From Mesorhizobium sp. WSM3862 (GTDB taxonomy: Bacteria; Pseudomonadota; Alphaproteobacteria; Rhizobiales; Rhizobiaceae), in assembly GCF_002294985.1 (NCBI RefSeq), contig NZ_NSGE01000007.1:124001-188000 (forward strand): a stretch of DNA of 64,000 nucleotides, in the 5' to 3' direction. This document shows, in pieces, positions 27,597 to 34,994 of the stretch; the stretch's first letter is position 1; each line of letters opens with the position of its first letter. A program made the translations under genes and the position numbers. Below the pieces are notes generated by a model that saw only the letters and a program-made list of their open reading frames with translations, was not told the origin of the DNA and searched no databases.

Positions 27597-27815
27597 CTAG
27601 CCGGCGACGGCAAGCACTAGGGCGATGCCAAAGCCAAATGCGAGCCCAGTGGCGAGACTTTCTGCCATCCGCATGGCAAAGGCGCCGTAGCGCGTCCGCA
27701 GACTGGTTTGCGGGGCTGTCAGGATGCGAGCAAGATCATCGAGCGCGTCTTCCATGCCAAGATCTAGATGGAAACGGATTCGCTGTGAATCCCCCATCCT
27801 CTGGTGCGAAGACAC
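27597..27815 (-). CDS. Small membrane protein, unknown
   Basis: 72 codons from GTG 27815; ATG 27797 is an alternative but has AGAGG directly against it. The chain has an acidic amphipathic stretch (MEDALDDLARILTAP), a basic turn and a C-terminal hydrophobic helix (SLATGLAFGFGIALVLAVAG). Together with the next small gene it lies convergent to the RND adaptor gene. Confidence 0.42.
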   Translation of the reverse strand: MSSHQRMGDSQRIRFHLDLGMEDALDDLARILTAPQTSLRTRYGAFAMRMAESLATGLAFGFGIALVLAVAG

Positions 27816-27849
27816 CAGTTCTTAGCGAAGCGTCATCGGAATCCGATAA

Positions 27850-27942
27850 CCCGCCGCTCGGTGTGCCCCCACACCCAGCGGCGGGCTAAGGTGACCGGCG
27901 CCTTTTCTCGTGGGGGAGAATTGCCTGAGAGCCCGGCGCCGG
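27850..27942 (+). other. Two-hairpin structured intergenic element, copy 2
   Basis: First hairpin 27850-27885: CCCGCCGCT-C-GGTGTG / CACACC-C-AGCGGCGGG with a four-C loop, 15 base pairs. Second hairpin: CCGGCGCC (27895-27902) with GGCGCCGG (27935-27942); its loop carries GGGGGAGAATTGCCTGAGAG. The AAGGTGAC flank and the TTGCCTGARAG core match copy 1 at 13862-13961. Confidence 0.5.
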
Positions 27943-28090
27943 CCTAGCGACTAGTGGTCCGCCGCATATGCAAGATAGCTAATTTCTACCTCAAAAGGAC
28001 ATGGTGTGATCGCGTAACCTCTTTGGCAATCGCCCTGGCGATCAGGAATAAACCTCACCGGTGCGGCGGCCCCAATTTGCGAGGATCGCC

Positions 28091-28298
28091 ATGGCAATGA
28101 AATTTCCCTTCACGGAAGTCACGCTCGGCAAAAAAGCTGGACGCCGGGACGGGCCTTTCTGTCTATTGCCTCACTTGCCGGCGGTCGGCGGTGCTAGACG
28201 TTGCCGCACTGGTGAAACGGCTCGGGCCCGACCATAAATGCCTGCTTTACGTACCAGTTGATGGGATCGCCTACAGTTGTTCGATGGCGCAAGAGTGA
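28091..28298 (+). pseudogene. Frameshifted small zinc-ribbon-type protein
   Basis: The first frame gives MAMKFPFTEVTLGKKA, then quality collapses after a run of six A (28130-28135). The next frame continues as LSVYCLTCRRSAVLDVAALV and KRLGPDHKCLLY, a pattern with a CxxC and a (K/R)LGPDH block seen in small rhizobial zinc-ribbon proteins. The second CxxC expected at the C-terminus is absent. One indel in the A-run explains the break; a sequencing error there is possible. Confidence 0.45.
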
Positions 28299-28356
28299 TC
28301 GCGTAGGCGTTGAATTCGAGGGCACCGAGCCAAAGCCGAAGTTCCATTACGGTTAA
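28258..28356 (+). pseudogene. C-terminal fragment of a PilZ-like domain
   Basis: The frame reads SPTVVRWRKSDRVGVEFEG, then TEPKPKFHYG and TAA. The V.WR..DR.GV.FEG pattern is the last strand pair of PilZ domains (cyclic-di-GMP binding). The N-terminal half with the RxxxR motif is absent; upstream sequence belongs to the zinc-ribbon remnant, so a deletion probably joined the two. Confidence 0.42.
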
Positions 28357-28588
28357 ATGCCGGCTCCGGCCTTCCTGTCTCTAGTGGCAGAAATGTCACG
28401 CAATCTGAATATGCAGCGCTTCAACTAGGGCGCGCTTATGATCCGTCTTACCGAGGCGTACCGTCTTGGCTGCGAGGGATGCGGGGACCACTGGAGCGCT
28501 CGCTGCGGCAACGCAGCGGGCGCTTCGCATGGGAGCGATGGCGATTTGCACCAGAGCAGGGTTAGCATCCGGCTTTCCGGGCCTTCTG

Positions 28589-28798
28589 TCAGCCCACTCT
28601 CCGGCTGGACCGCCAGCGCGCGGTCTCGATGTCGTCGCGGGAAATCCCCATGTCGCTGAGCATGTCGTCCGGTGAGTCGCTCAGATCGTCAGTTGCCTTC
28701 AACAGCGCCTTCTGATCGGCTCGGCGACCAAACCAATCGACAACGGGACCAGCTACGACTAGAGGAAGGTTCATAAGCATAGGAAGGTTCATAAGCAT
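28589..28798 (-). CDS. DUF1127 family small protein
   Basis: 69 residues with a C-terminal DUF1127-type stretch: LLKATDDLSDSPDDMLSDMGISRDDIETARW. ATG 28798 follows GGGAG seven bases away. The first 12 residues are a perfect repeat (MLMNLP twice) caused by an 18-base tandem duplication at 28763-28780 and 28781-28798. DUF1127 proteins are small RNA-binding-type or phosphate/carbon-related factors in alphaproteobacteria; the role here is unknown. Confidence 0.72.
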   Translation of the reverse strand: MLMNLPMLMNLPLVVAGPVVDWFGRRADQKALLKATDDLSDSPDDMLSDMGISRDDIETARWRSSRRVG

Positions 28799-29058
28799 CA
28801 CGGCACTCCCTTCACCGCTGCACAAGCTAGGCCGATGCGCCACGAGCGTATGTGACAAGACTCACAGACCCGTTAGGGCCTGCTAATTCAAGAACGTGCC
28901 GAGAACATCACGGCCATTCCGTGTTCCACGGAGTGAGCCAGAATGTTCTTCAATGCACGGAAAAACAAAGGCTTAGGTGAGAGCGTGCTGCAAATGTGAT
29001 GTAACACGGTCCGGAGACCATGCTTTCACTAAGGCATTGTTCTGCTTGGATATTTTGT

Positions 29059-29132
29059 TGGCTGGGGAACCTGGATTCGAACCAGGACTAACGGAGTCAG
29101 AGTCCGCTGGTCTACCGTTAACCTATTCCCCA
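29059..29132 (-). tRNA. tRNA-Gln (anticodon CUG)
   Basis: A 74-base cloverleaf including an encoded CCA. Acceptor TGGGGAA pairs with TTCCCCA, discriminator G, anticodon stem GCGGA/TCCGT with loop CT-CTG-AC, and T-arm CCTGG-TTCGAAT-CCAGG. All arms pair well. Its 3' end faces the candidate island at lower coordinates. Confidence 0.93.
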
Positions 29133-29276
29133 GCAGGCGCGGTTGGTGCCGCGCGAAGCGGGCGGCTCAAGCGCCGCGAGCGCTGCCTTGTAGCCGCCAT
29201 CCGAAAATAGTCAACCCCGCGCCGCAGTTCAACCGCAGCCTTTTTTCTCATTCGGTCGCGGGCCGCACGGGAACGC

Positions 29277-30209
29277 TCAGCCTTCGCCGCGGCTGTATTG
29301 CGAATGCTCGAAGAACAGCACCACGCCGAGCCCGATCAGCAGCGGGATGATCAGGTAGAACAGGCGGAACACCAGGAGTGCGGCGAGCACGCCGACCGGA
29401 TCCATGTGCGACAGTCCGGCCAGGAAGACGACCTCGAAGACGCCGAGGGCGCCCGGCGCATGCGACAGCAACCCGACCGAAAAGGATATCATGAAGACGC
29501 CGAGCACGACGAAATAGCCGGGATTGCCGGCCGCCGGCAGGGCAAAGTAGATGATGGCCGCCGCCGCCAGCAGTTCGACCGGGCCGATCAGCAATTGCCG
29601 CGCCACGATCGGCAGTGCCGGGTAGTGCAGCTGGAAGCTGCCGACCTTGAGCGGCCTCAGATGCAGCCAGCTGCAGAACACATAGACCGCAACCAGGATC
29701 AGCATGGCGAGGCCGGCGGCTGTTGCCAGCTCGTGGTGCGGGGTCGTGGTGAAACGGTCGACGATCTGCGGCTCCAGCACCAGCACGAGGCCCCCGACAA
29801 GCAGGCTGGAGAGCACGAAGGTGATCCAGCAGATCGCCACCAGCACGCCGACATCCTGGCCGGTCAGCCCCCTGGTGCCATAGGCGCGGTAGCGGATCAC
29901 CGCGCCCGACAGCACCGAGCCGCCGATATTGTGCGACAGCGCATAGGTGGTGAAGGAGCAGAGCGTGACGAACAGCCACGAAACTTTCTTGCCGATATGG
30001 AGCAGCGCAATGTGGTCGTAGCCGGCGAGGGATGCATAGGCGACGACCGAGCTCAGCGCCGCCAGCACCCAGGCGCGCGGGGGGATGGCGACGATACCGG
30101 CCCAGACATCGTCGAGTGAGATGCCGCGCAACTCATGGATGAGCAGCCAGAGCGAGAACACCACGGCCGCTACGCCGATGACCGGCCAGAAATAGCGCGT
30201 CCAGTTCAT
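29277..30209 (-). CDS. YbhN/UPF0104-type membrane protein (lysylphosphatidylglycerol synthase TM-like)
   Basis: A 310-residue integral membrane protein with about eight segments. The pattern ALSHNIGGSVLSGAVIRYRAYGTRGL and the later LLSHAPGALGVFEVVFL is typical of the YbhN/AglD-like family related to the flippase half of MprF. There is no synthase domain, so lipid translocation or an envelope role is the best inference. Full length. Downstream of tRNA-Gln on the map but a separate unit. Confidence 0.82.
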   Translation of the reverse strand: MNWTRYFWPVIGVAAVVFSLWLLIHELRGISLDDVWAGIVAIPPRAWVLAALSSVVAYASLAGYDHIALLHIGKKVSWLFVTLCSFTTYALSHNIGGSVLSGAVIRYRAYGTRGLTGQDVGVLVAICWITFVLSSLLVGGLVLVLEPQIVDRFTTTPHHELATAAGLAMLILVAVYVFCSWLHLRPLKVGSFQLHYPALPIVARQLLIGPVELLAAAAIIYFALPAAGNPGYFVVLGVFMISFSVGLLSHAPGALGVFEVVFLAGLSHMDPVGVLAALLVFRLFYLIIPLLIGLGVVLFFEHSQYSRGEG

Positions 30210-30458
30210 GGCGTCGTCGTCATGCGATTAAGCTCATTGCTATGATGTCGCCCAAACCCGTTCCAAGTCTCATTGAGACATGCCTGATTGAAGCCGGCTA
30301 TTCAACCGGCATGAGGTGGCCCCTGCGTGACGGCGCCAAAAATCGGGTCATGCGCTCTTGGTGATTGCAAAGCGCGCTGCTAGTCTGTTCTCAACTTGAA
30401 ACAAATCGAGGTGCCTGCTGCGTCCTTGCTGGTTCGCGCGGCGCCGAAAGGAATTGAA

Positions 30459-31790
30459 GTGGAAGACCACGATACCGGCGCGGGCGCGTCGGCAGTGGGC
30501 GTGTCCGGGGCATCGCCGGCGGTACCGGCGGGCCCGCCCGCGGGGCGTTTCAGCCGCCATGCGGGCGCGCACGCAAGACATGCCGACAATCAAGGCGAGA
30601 ACCCGAAAGGCAAAACGCGCAAGCGCCGCAAGCGCAGGCGCGGCCGCAAGGTTTTCGCACGCGATGAGAACGGCGGAATACCGTCGCCGGGGCCCGTCGC
30701 CGCTCCCGCCAGCCTCGCGCCTGAACCCGCGCCGATCGTCCCCCAGCCGCGACCGTCGCTTCCGAATGGCGCGCGCCCGCCGCATCAGGAACTGCCGGTA
30801 TTCGCAGCGCTCGATCTCGGCACCAACAATTGCCGGCTGCTGGTCGCGGTGCCCGCCCGCCACGGCCAGTTCCGCGTCATCGATGCGTTCTCGCGCATTG
30901 TCAGGCTGGGCGAGGGGCTTTCGGCCAGCGGCCGGCTCGGCCAGGCGGCCATGGACCGTGCCGTCGAGGCGTTGAAGGTCTGCGGAGACAAGCTGCGCAA
31001 CCGCAAGATCAGGAAGGCGAGGCTGATCGCCACCGAGGCCTGCCGCTCGGCCGAAAACGGCGTCGAGTTCCTCGAACGGGTCGAGCGCGAGGCCGGTCTG
31101 AAACTGGAGATCATCGATCGCCAGACCGAGGCCCGGCTGGCCGTCTCCGGCTGCGGCTCGCTGGTCGAGCGCGAAACCCGCGGCGTGGTGCTGTTCGACA
31201 TCGGCGGCGGCTCGTCCGAGATCGCATTGATCGACCTCACGCGCGGCCAGCGCTCGCCGCAGCTTGCCAACCACATCGTCTCCTGGACGTCGCTGCCGGT
31301 GGGTGTCGTCTCGCTTGCCGAACGTTTCGGCGGCCGCACGGTGACGCGCGAGACCTTCGCCGCCATGGTCGATGACGTTGCGGTGCGGCTCAAGGCCTTC
31401 GACGGGCGCAACCGGCTCGCGCATGTGCTCGCCAGTCCGAATTTCCATCTGCTCGGCACCTCCGGCACGGTGACGACGCTGGCCGGCGTCCATCTGGACC
31501 TCGAGCGCTACGATCGCCGCCGCGTCGACGGGCTGTGGATGGACCGTCAGAGCGTCGACCGCATGGTGGAAAAACTGATCGGCTGGGATTTCCAGCAGCG
31601 CGTCGCCAATCCCTGCATCGGCGCCGACCGCGCCGACTTGGTGCTTGCCGGCTGCGCCATCCTGGAGGCGATCCGCGGCGTATGGCCGTCGGAGCGGCTG
31701 CGGGTCGCCGACCGCGGCCTGCGCGAAGGCATCTTGAGCGAACTGATGGCCGATAACGGCGTCTGGCGTCATGACGGGCGTGGCCGGTGA
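30459..31790 (+). CDS. ppx: Exopolyphosphatase / Ppx-GppA family phosphatase
   Basis: A 443-residue cytoplasmic enzyme of the actin-like Ppx/GppA family, hydrolysing polyphosphate or pppGpp. The first about 100 residues are a disordered, Pro/Ala-rich leader with a basic cluster (KGKTRKRRKRRRGRK). The catalytic core follows: ALDLGTNNCRLLVA, IATEACRSAENG, VLFDIGGGSSEIALID and LGTSGTVTTLAGVHL. GTG 30459 has AAGGA six bases upstream and is preferred to a TTG at 30396. The stop overlaps the rlmE start (TGATG), a common alphaproteobacterial pair. Alternative: strict GppA activity. Confidence 0.9.
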   Translation: MEDHDTGAGASAVGVSGASPAVPAGPPAGRFSRHAGAHARHADNQGENPKGKTRKRRKRRRGRKVFARDENGGIPSPGPVAAPASLAPEPAPIVPQPRPSLPNGARPPHQELPVFAALDLGTNNCRLLVAVPARHGQFRVIDAFSRIVRLGEGLSASGRLGQAAMDRAVEALKVCGDKLRNRKIRKARLIATEACRSAENGVEFLERVEREAGLKLEIIDRQTEARLAVSGCGSLVERETRGVVLFDIGGGSSEIALIDLTRGQRSPQLANHIVSWTSLPVGVVSLAERFGGRTVTRETFAAMVDDVAVRLKAFDGRNRLAHVLASPNFHLLGTSGTVTTLAGVHLDLERYDRRRVDGLWMDRQSVDRMVEKLIGWDFQQRVANPCIGADRADLVLAGCAILEAIRGVWPSERLRVADRGLREGILSELMADNGVWRHDGRGR

Positions 31791-32485
31791 TGAGCAGGAA
31801 GCCAGAGAAGCCGGGCTCGGCCGGCATGCGCGTGCTGAAGACCCGGATCAATAAGAAGAGCGGCCTGAAGGAGTCCTCGCGCCGCTGGCTCGAGCGGCAC
31901 ATGAACGACCCCTATGTGCAGCGCTCCAAGGCCGATGGTTACCGTTCGCGCGCCGCCTACAAGCTCACCGAGATCGACGACAAGCATCATCTTTTGAAAC
32001 CCGGCATGAAGGTGATCGACCTCGGCGCCGCGCCCGGCGGCTGGTGCCAGGTGGCGGCGGCCCGCACCAAATCGAGCGCAGAAAACCCGCATGTCGTCGG
32101 CATCGACTATCTTGAGATGGACGCCGTGCCGGGCGCCGTCATCCTGCAGATGGATTTCCTCGATCATGACGCGCCGCAAAAGCTGTCAGAGGCGCTCGGC
32201 GGTCAGCCCGATGTCGTCCTGTCGGACATGGCGGCCCCCACCACCGGGCACCGCCGGACCGATCATCTGCGCACCATGCATTTGTGCGAAGTGGCGGCGG
32301 ATTTCGCGCTGCAGGTTTTGAAGCCCGGCGGCCATTTCCTCGCCAAGACCTTTCAGGGCGGGGCCGAGAACGAGCTGCTCTCGCGGCTCAAGCAGAATTT
32401 CCGCTCGGTTCATCATGTGAAGCCGCCGGCCTCGCGCGACGAGTCGGTGGAGCTTTACTTGTTGGCGAAGGAATTCAAGGGGTAG
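31790..32485 (+). CDS. rlmE: 23S rRNA (uridine-2552-2'-O)-methyltransferase
   Basis: A 231-residue RrmJ/FtsJ-type enzyme that methylates the ribose of U2552 in the ribosomal A loop using S-adenosylmethionine. The K-D-K-E tetrad is visible: K in SRAAYKLTEID, D in VVLSDMAAP, K in FLAKTFQGG and E in ESVELYLLAK. The SAM site is VIDLGAAPGGWCQV. ATG 31790 shares one base with the ppx stop; a GTG one codon earlier is also open. The N-terminal basic stretch (about 35 residues) is usual for rhizobial forms. Confidence 0.94.
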   Translation: MSRKPEKPGSAGMRVLKTRINKKSGLKESSRRWLERHMNDPYVQRSKADGYRSRAAYKLTEIDDKHHLLKPGMKVIDLGAAPGGWCQVAAARTKSSAENPHVVGIDYLEMDAVPGAVILQMDFLDHDAPQKLSEALGGQPDVVLSDMAAPTTGHRRTDHLRTMHLCEVAADFALQVLKPGGHFLAKTFQGGAENELLSRLKQNFRSVHHVKPPASRDESVELYLLAKEFKG

Positions 32486-32490
32486 CGCCT

Positions 32491-32523
32491 AACCTTTCCC
32501 CTTGTCAGGGGAGAAGGGAAAGG
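32491..32523. terminator. CT-rich hairpin between rlmE and a convergent MFS gene
   Basis: ACCTTTCCC pairs with GGGAAAGGT, and CCCCT-TGTC-AGGGG lies inside. It serves as a bidirectional terminator for the convergent genes ending at 32485 and 32530. Related C/T-rich hairpins occur at 48466 and 63367. Confidence 0.6.
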
Positions 32524-32529
32524 TGGCGC

Positions 32530-33951
32530 TCATTTCCCTGCGGTCCCCACCGCCTCTAGCGTCTTCGGCGTCGTCAATTTGCCATGTCCCGACACGGCAT
32601 TGCCGGCGTCCGGCGCCAGCCGCATGAAGGTCAGCGATGCCGCCGCCGAAACCGCCGCGACGATGAAGAAGGCGATGTGGAAATCGCCAAGCATCAGCGG
32701 GCCGCCATGGATGGAGGTCGACACTTCGAGGATGCCGCCGGCCAGCGCCACGCCGAGCGCGATCGACAACTGCTGGAACACGGCAACGATCGGCGTCGCC
32801 TTGCTGGTGTCGGCGGTCGATACTTCGGCGTAGGACAGCGCGTTGACGCCGGTGAAGAACATCGAGCGGATGAAGCCGCCGACCAAAAGGATCGCGAGCA
32901 TCAGCGCATAGGGGGTTGCGGGGGTGAAAAGGCCGTAGATGGCAATCGAACCGGCGGCGATCAGCGACCCCCAGATCAGCACTCGCCGGAACCCGGCGAG
33001 CCTGAAGAGCAGCGCGGTGACGAACTTCATGCCGATGGCGCCGACCGCGGAGACGAAGGTGATCATACCGGACTGGAACGGCGTCAGCCCGAAGCCGATC
33101 TGGAACATCAGCGGCAGCAGGAACGGCACCGCGCCGATGCCGATGCGGAACAGCGAGCCGCCGAGCACGGAGGAGCGGAACACCTGGTTGCGGAAGAGCT
33201 CCAGCGCCAAGAGCGGGTTCCTGGCGCGCCGAGCATGCAGCAGATAAAGCACGCCCGAAACCAGGCCGACGGCAACGGTAGTGAAGCCGGCGATCGGCGG
33301 CAAAGCGGGGAGGCTGACCACCGAGAGGCCGAAGACGATGCCGGACGCCGCGAGGCCGCTGAGCACGAAGCCCGGGAAGTCGAGCGGCGGCGTTTTGGCG
33401 GGGTCGGTTTCCGGCAAATAGCGGGTGGCAAGCCAAATGCCCAAAAGCCCGATCGGCACGTTGATCAAAAAGATCCAGTGCCAAGTGAAATAGGTGGTGA
33501 TGAAGCCGCCGATCGGCGGGCCGACTAACGGCCCGACCAGCGCCGGCACCGTCAGCCATGACATCGCCGCGACGAGTTCGCTCTTTGGCGTCGCGCGCAC
33601 CAGCACCAGGCGCCCGACCGGCGTCATCATGGCGCCGCCCATGCCTTGCAGGAAACGCGACACCACGAAGGCCGGCAGCGAATTGGAGAAGGCGCAGGCG
33701 ACCGAGCCGGCAATGAAGACGGCGATCGCGGCGCGAAACACGTTCTTGGCCCCGAACCGGTCCGCCATCCAGCCGCTAATCGGAATGAAGATTGCCAGCG
33801 ACACGAGATAGGCCGTCAGCGCCAGCTTCAGCGCGATCGGGCTGGTGTGGATGTCGATGGCGATTGCCGGCAGCGAGGTCGCGATCACGGTCGAATCCAT
33901 GTTCTCCATGAAAAGTGCGACCGCCAGGATGAGCGGGATGATGCGGTTCAA
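32530..33951 (-). CDS. MFS drug:proton antiporter, DHA2 family (14 TM)
   Basis: A 473-residue permease with fourteen membrane segments, the length of the EmrB/QacA group. Motif A appears as GWMADRFGAKNVFRAA; the DHA2 motif C region is WLTVPALVGPLVGPPIGGFI; and D1-type ENMDSTVIATSLPAIA opens TM1. It exports drugs or lipophilic toxic compounds with proton influx. No adaptor protein or regulator is adjacent, so it probably acts alone in the inner membrane. Specificity unknown. Confidence 0.9.
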   Translation of the reverse strand: MNRIIPLILAVALFMENMDSTVIATSLPAIAIDIHTSPIALKLALTAYLVSLAIFIPISGWMADRFGAKNVFRAAIAVFIAGSVACAFSNSLPAFVVSRFLQGMGGAMMTPVGRLVLVRATPKSELVAAMSWLTVPALVGPLVGPPIGGFITTYFTWHWIFLINVPIGLLGIWLATRYLPETDPAKTPPLDFPGFVLSGLAASGIVFGLSVVSLPALPPIAGFTTVAVGLVSGVLYLLHARRARNPLLALELFRNQVFRSSVLGGSLFRIGIGAVPFLLPLMFQIGFGLTPFQSGMITFVSAVGAIGMKFVTALLFRLAGFRRVLIWGSLIAAGSIAIYGLFTPATPYALMLAILLVGGFIRSMFFTGVNALSYAEVSTADTSKATPIVAVFQQLSIALGVALAGGILEVSTSIHGGPLMLGDFHIAFFIVAAVSAAASLTFMRLAPDAGNAVSGHGKLTTPKTLEAVGTAGK

Positions 33952-34130
33952 GGGGACGCCCTGATTTGACTTCGCGATTCCGGGCCTGGCTTTGGGGGCG
34001 AGCCGGCACGCCGGGGCGGTACCACCAATTGGCCCGGATGTCGCATTAATTTGCTGTCACTTTTGTGCGACCGCAACCCTCGCTGGGAATCATCGCGCGC
34101 GCCGCTTGATAAACAGAGCCTCTGGGTTGT

Positions 34131-34149
34131 TGTAGTGAAAATAACTACA
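34131..34149. promoter_or_regulatory. Palindrome upstream of the toxin-antitoxin pair
   Basis: TGTAGT-GAAAATA-ACTACA ends 12 bases before the antitoxin start. Its position fits an autoregulatory operator bound by the Phd-like antitoxin. Confidence 0.5.
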
Positions 34150-34161
34150 GGTTATGCAGCC

Positions 34162-34407
34162 ATGGACGAAACCGTTTCGGCAGCCGATGCCAATCGCAGG
34201 TTCTCCCACATCCTGCGTGATGTACGCGAGGGCCACAGCTACGTCGTGACCACCCATGGGCGGCCGGTGGCGCGGATCGTGCCTGCGCAGAAGCACGAGG
34301 GCGTGGCCTCCCGCTCGCACGCAGCATTGCTGTCGCGCCTCGAACGGCAGCCGATCCTCAATGCCGGACACTGGACCCGCGATGAACTTTATGAGGACGA
34401 TCGGTGA
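34162..34407 (+). CDS. Phd/YefM-type antitoxin
   Basis: 81 residues. The N-terminal Phd fold shows ETVSAADANRRFSHILRDVREGHSYVVTTHGRPVARIVP, the hallmark of prevent-host-death antitoxins that bind DNA and neutralise a partner toxin with their C-terminal tail (SRLERQPILNAGHWTRDEL). The stop overlaps the start of the PIN gene (GTGA), as in classic TA operons. Confidence 0.88.
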   Translation: MDETVSAADANRRFSHILRDVREGHSYVVTTHGRPVARIVPAQKHEGVASRSHAALLSRLERQPILNAGHWTRDELYEDDR

Positions 34408-34853
34408 AGGTCGCCATCGACCCCAACGTCCTGGCCTATGCTGAGGGCGTTAACAACGCGGAGAAGCGCGACGTCGTTATCGAGCTGCTACGCAACGTTC
34501 CACGAGAGGCCGCAGTCATTCCGGTCCAGGTGCTGGGCGAACTGTTCAATGTTCTCGTCCGCAAGGCCGGAAGACATTCCCAGGAAGCTCGGGATAAGCT
34601 GCTTAGCTGGAGCGACGCCTTCGCGGTTGCCGGAACGACGCCGGAAGTGATGATGAAGGCTGTCGATCTTGCGGCAGCCCATCGTTTCGGCATCTGGGAT
34701 GCTGTCATTCTTTCGACTGCTTCGCAAACGGGTTGCCGGCTACTCCTGTCGGAAGATCTGCAGGATGGCTTTACCTGGGGCGGTGTAACCGTCGTCAATC
34801 CTTTTGCATCGCCGCGGCACGCTCTGCTGGATGCTCTCCTAGGTGCGGAATAG
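34404..34853 (+). CDS. PIN-domain toxin (VapC-like ribonuclease)
   Basis: 149 residues with a PIN fold. The acidic catalytic residues are D6 in VAIDPNVLAYAE, E in PVQVLGELFNVL, and the pair in HRFGIWDAVILSTA and LLLSEDLQDGF. DPN replaces the more usual DTN/DTS after the first aspartate, which keeps the metal ligand. Likely cleaves tRNA or mRNA when freed from its antitoxin. GTG 34404 overlaps the antitoxin stop. Confidence 0.87.
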   Translation: MKVAIDPNVLAYAEGVNNAEKRDVVIELLRNVPREAAVIPVQVLGELFNVLVRKAGRHSQEARDKLLSWSDAFAVAGTTPEVMMKAVDLAAAHRFGIWDAVILSTASQTGCRLLLSEDLQDGFTWGGVTVVNPFASPRHALLDALLGAE

Positions 34854-34994
34854 GAACCCGAAGCGTCTCGCAACGATCGGCTTTTCATCGCCTGCGGGAC
34901 GTGTTACCAGCCAGCGCCAATCCTGAAAGGGAAGATGAGAGTCGGCGCTGGCCATTTCGGCCCAGCGCCTTTTCCGCATTCAAAAGGACTGGCC

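Noticed and set aside
34854..34994. Purine riboswitch or PRPP/guanidine element upstream of guaB
   Set aside because: The leader is only about 140 bases and no conserved pairing or core motif was seen.
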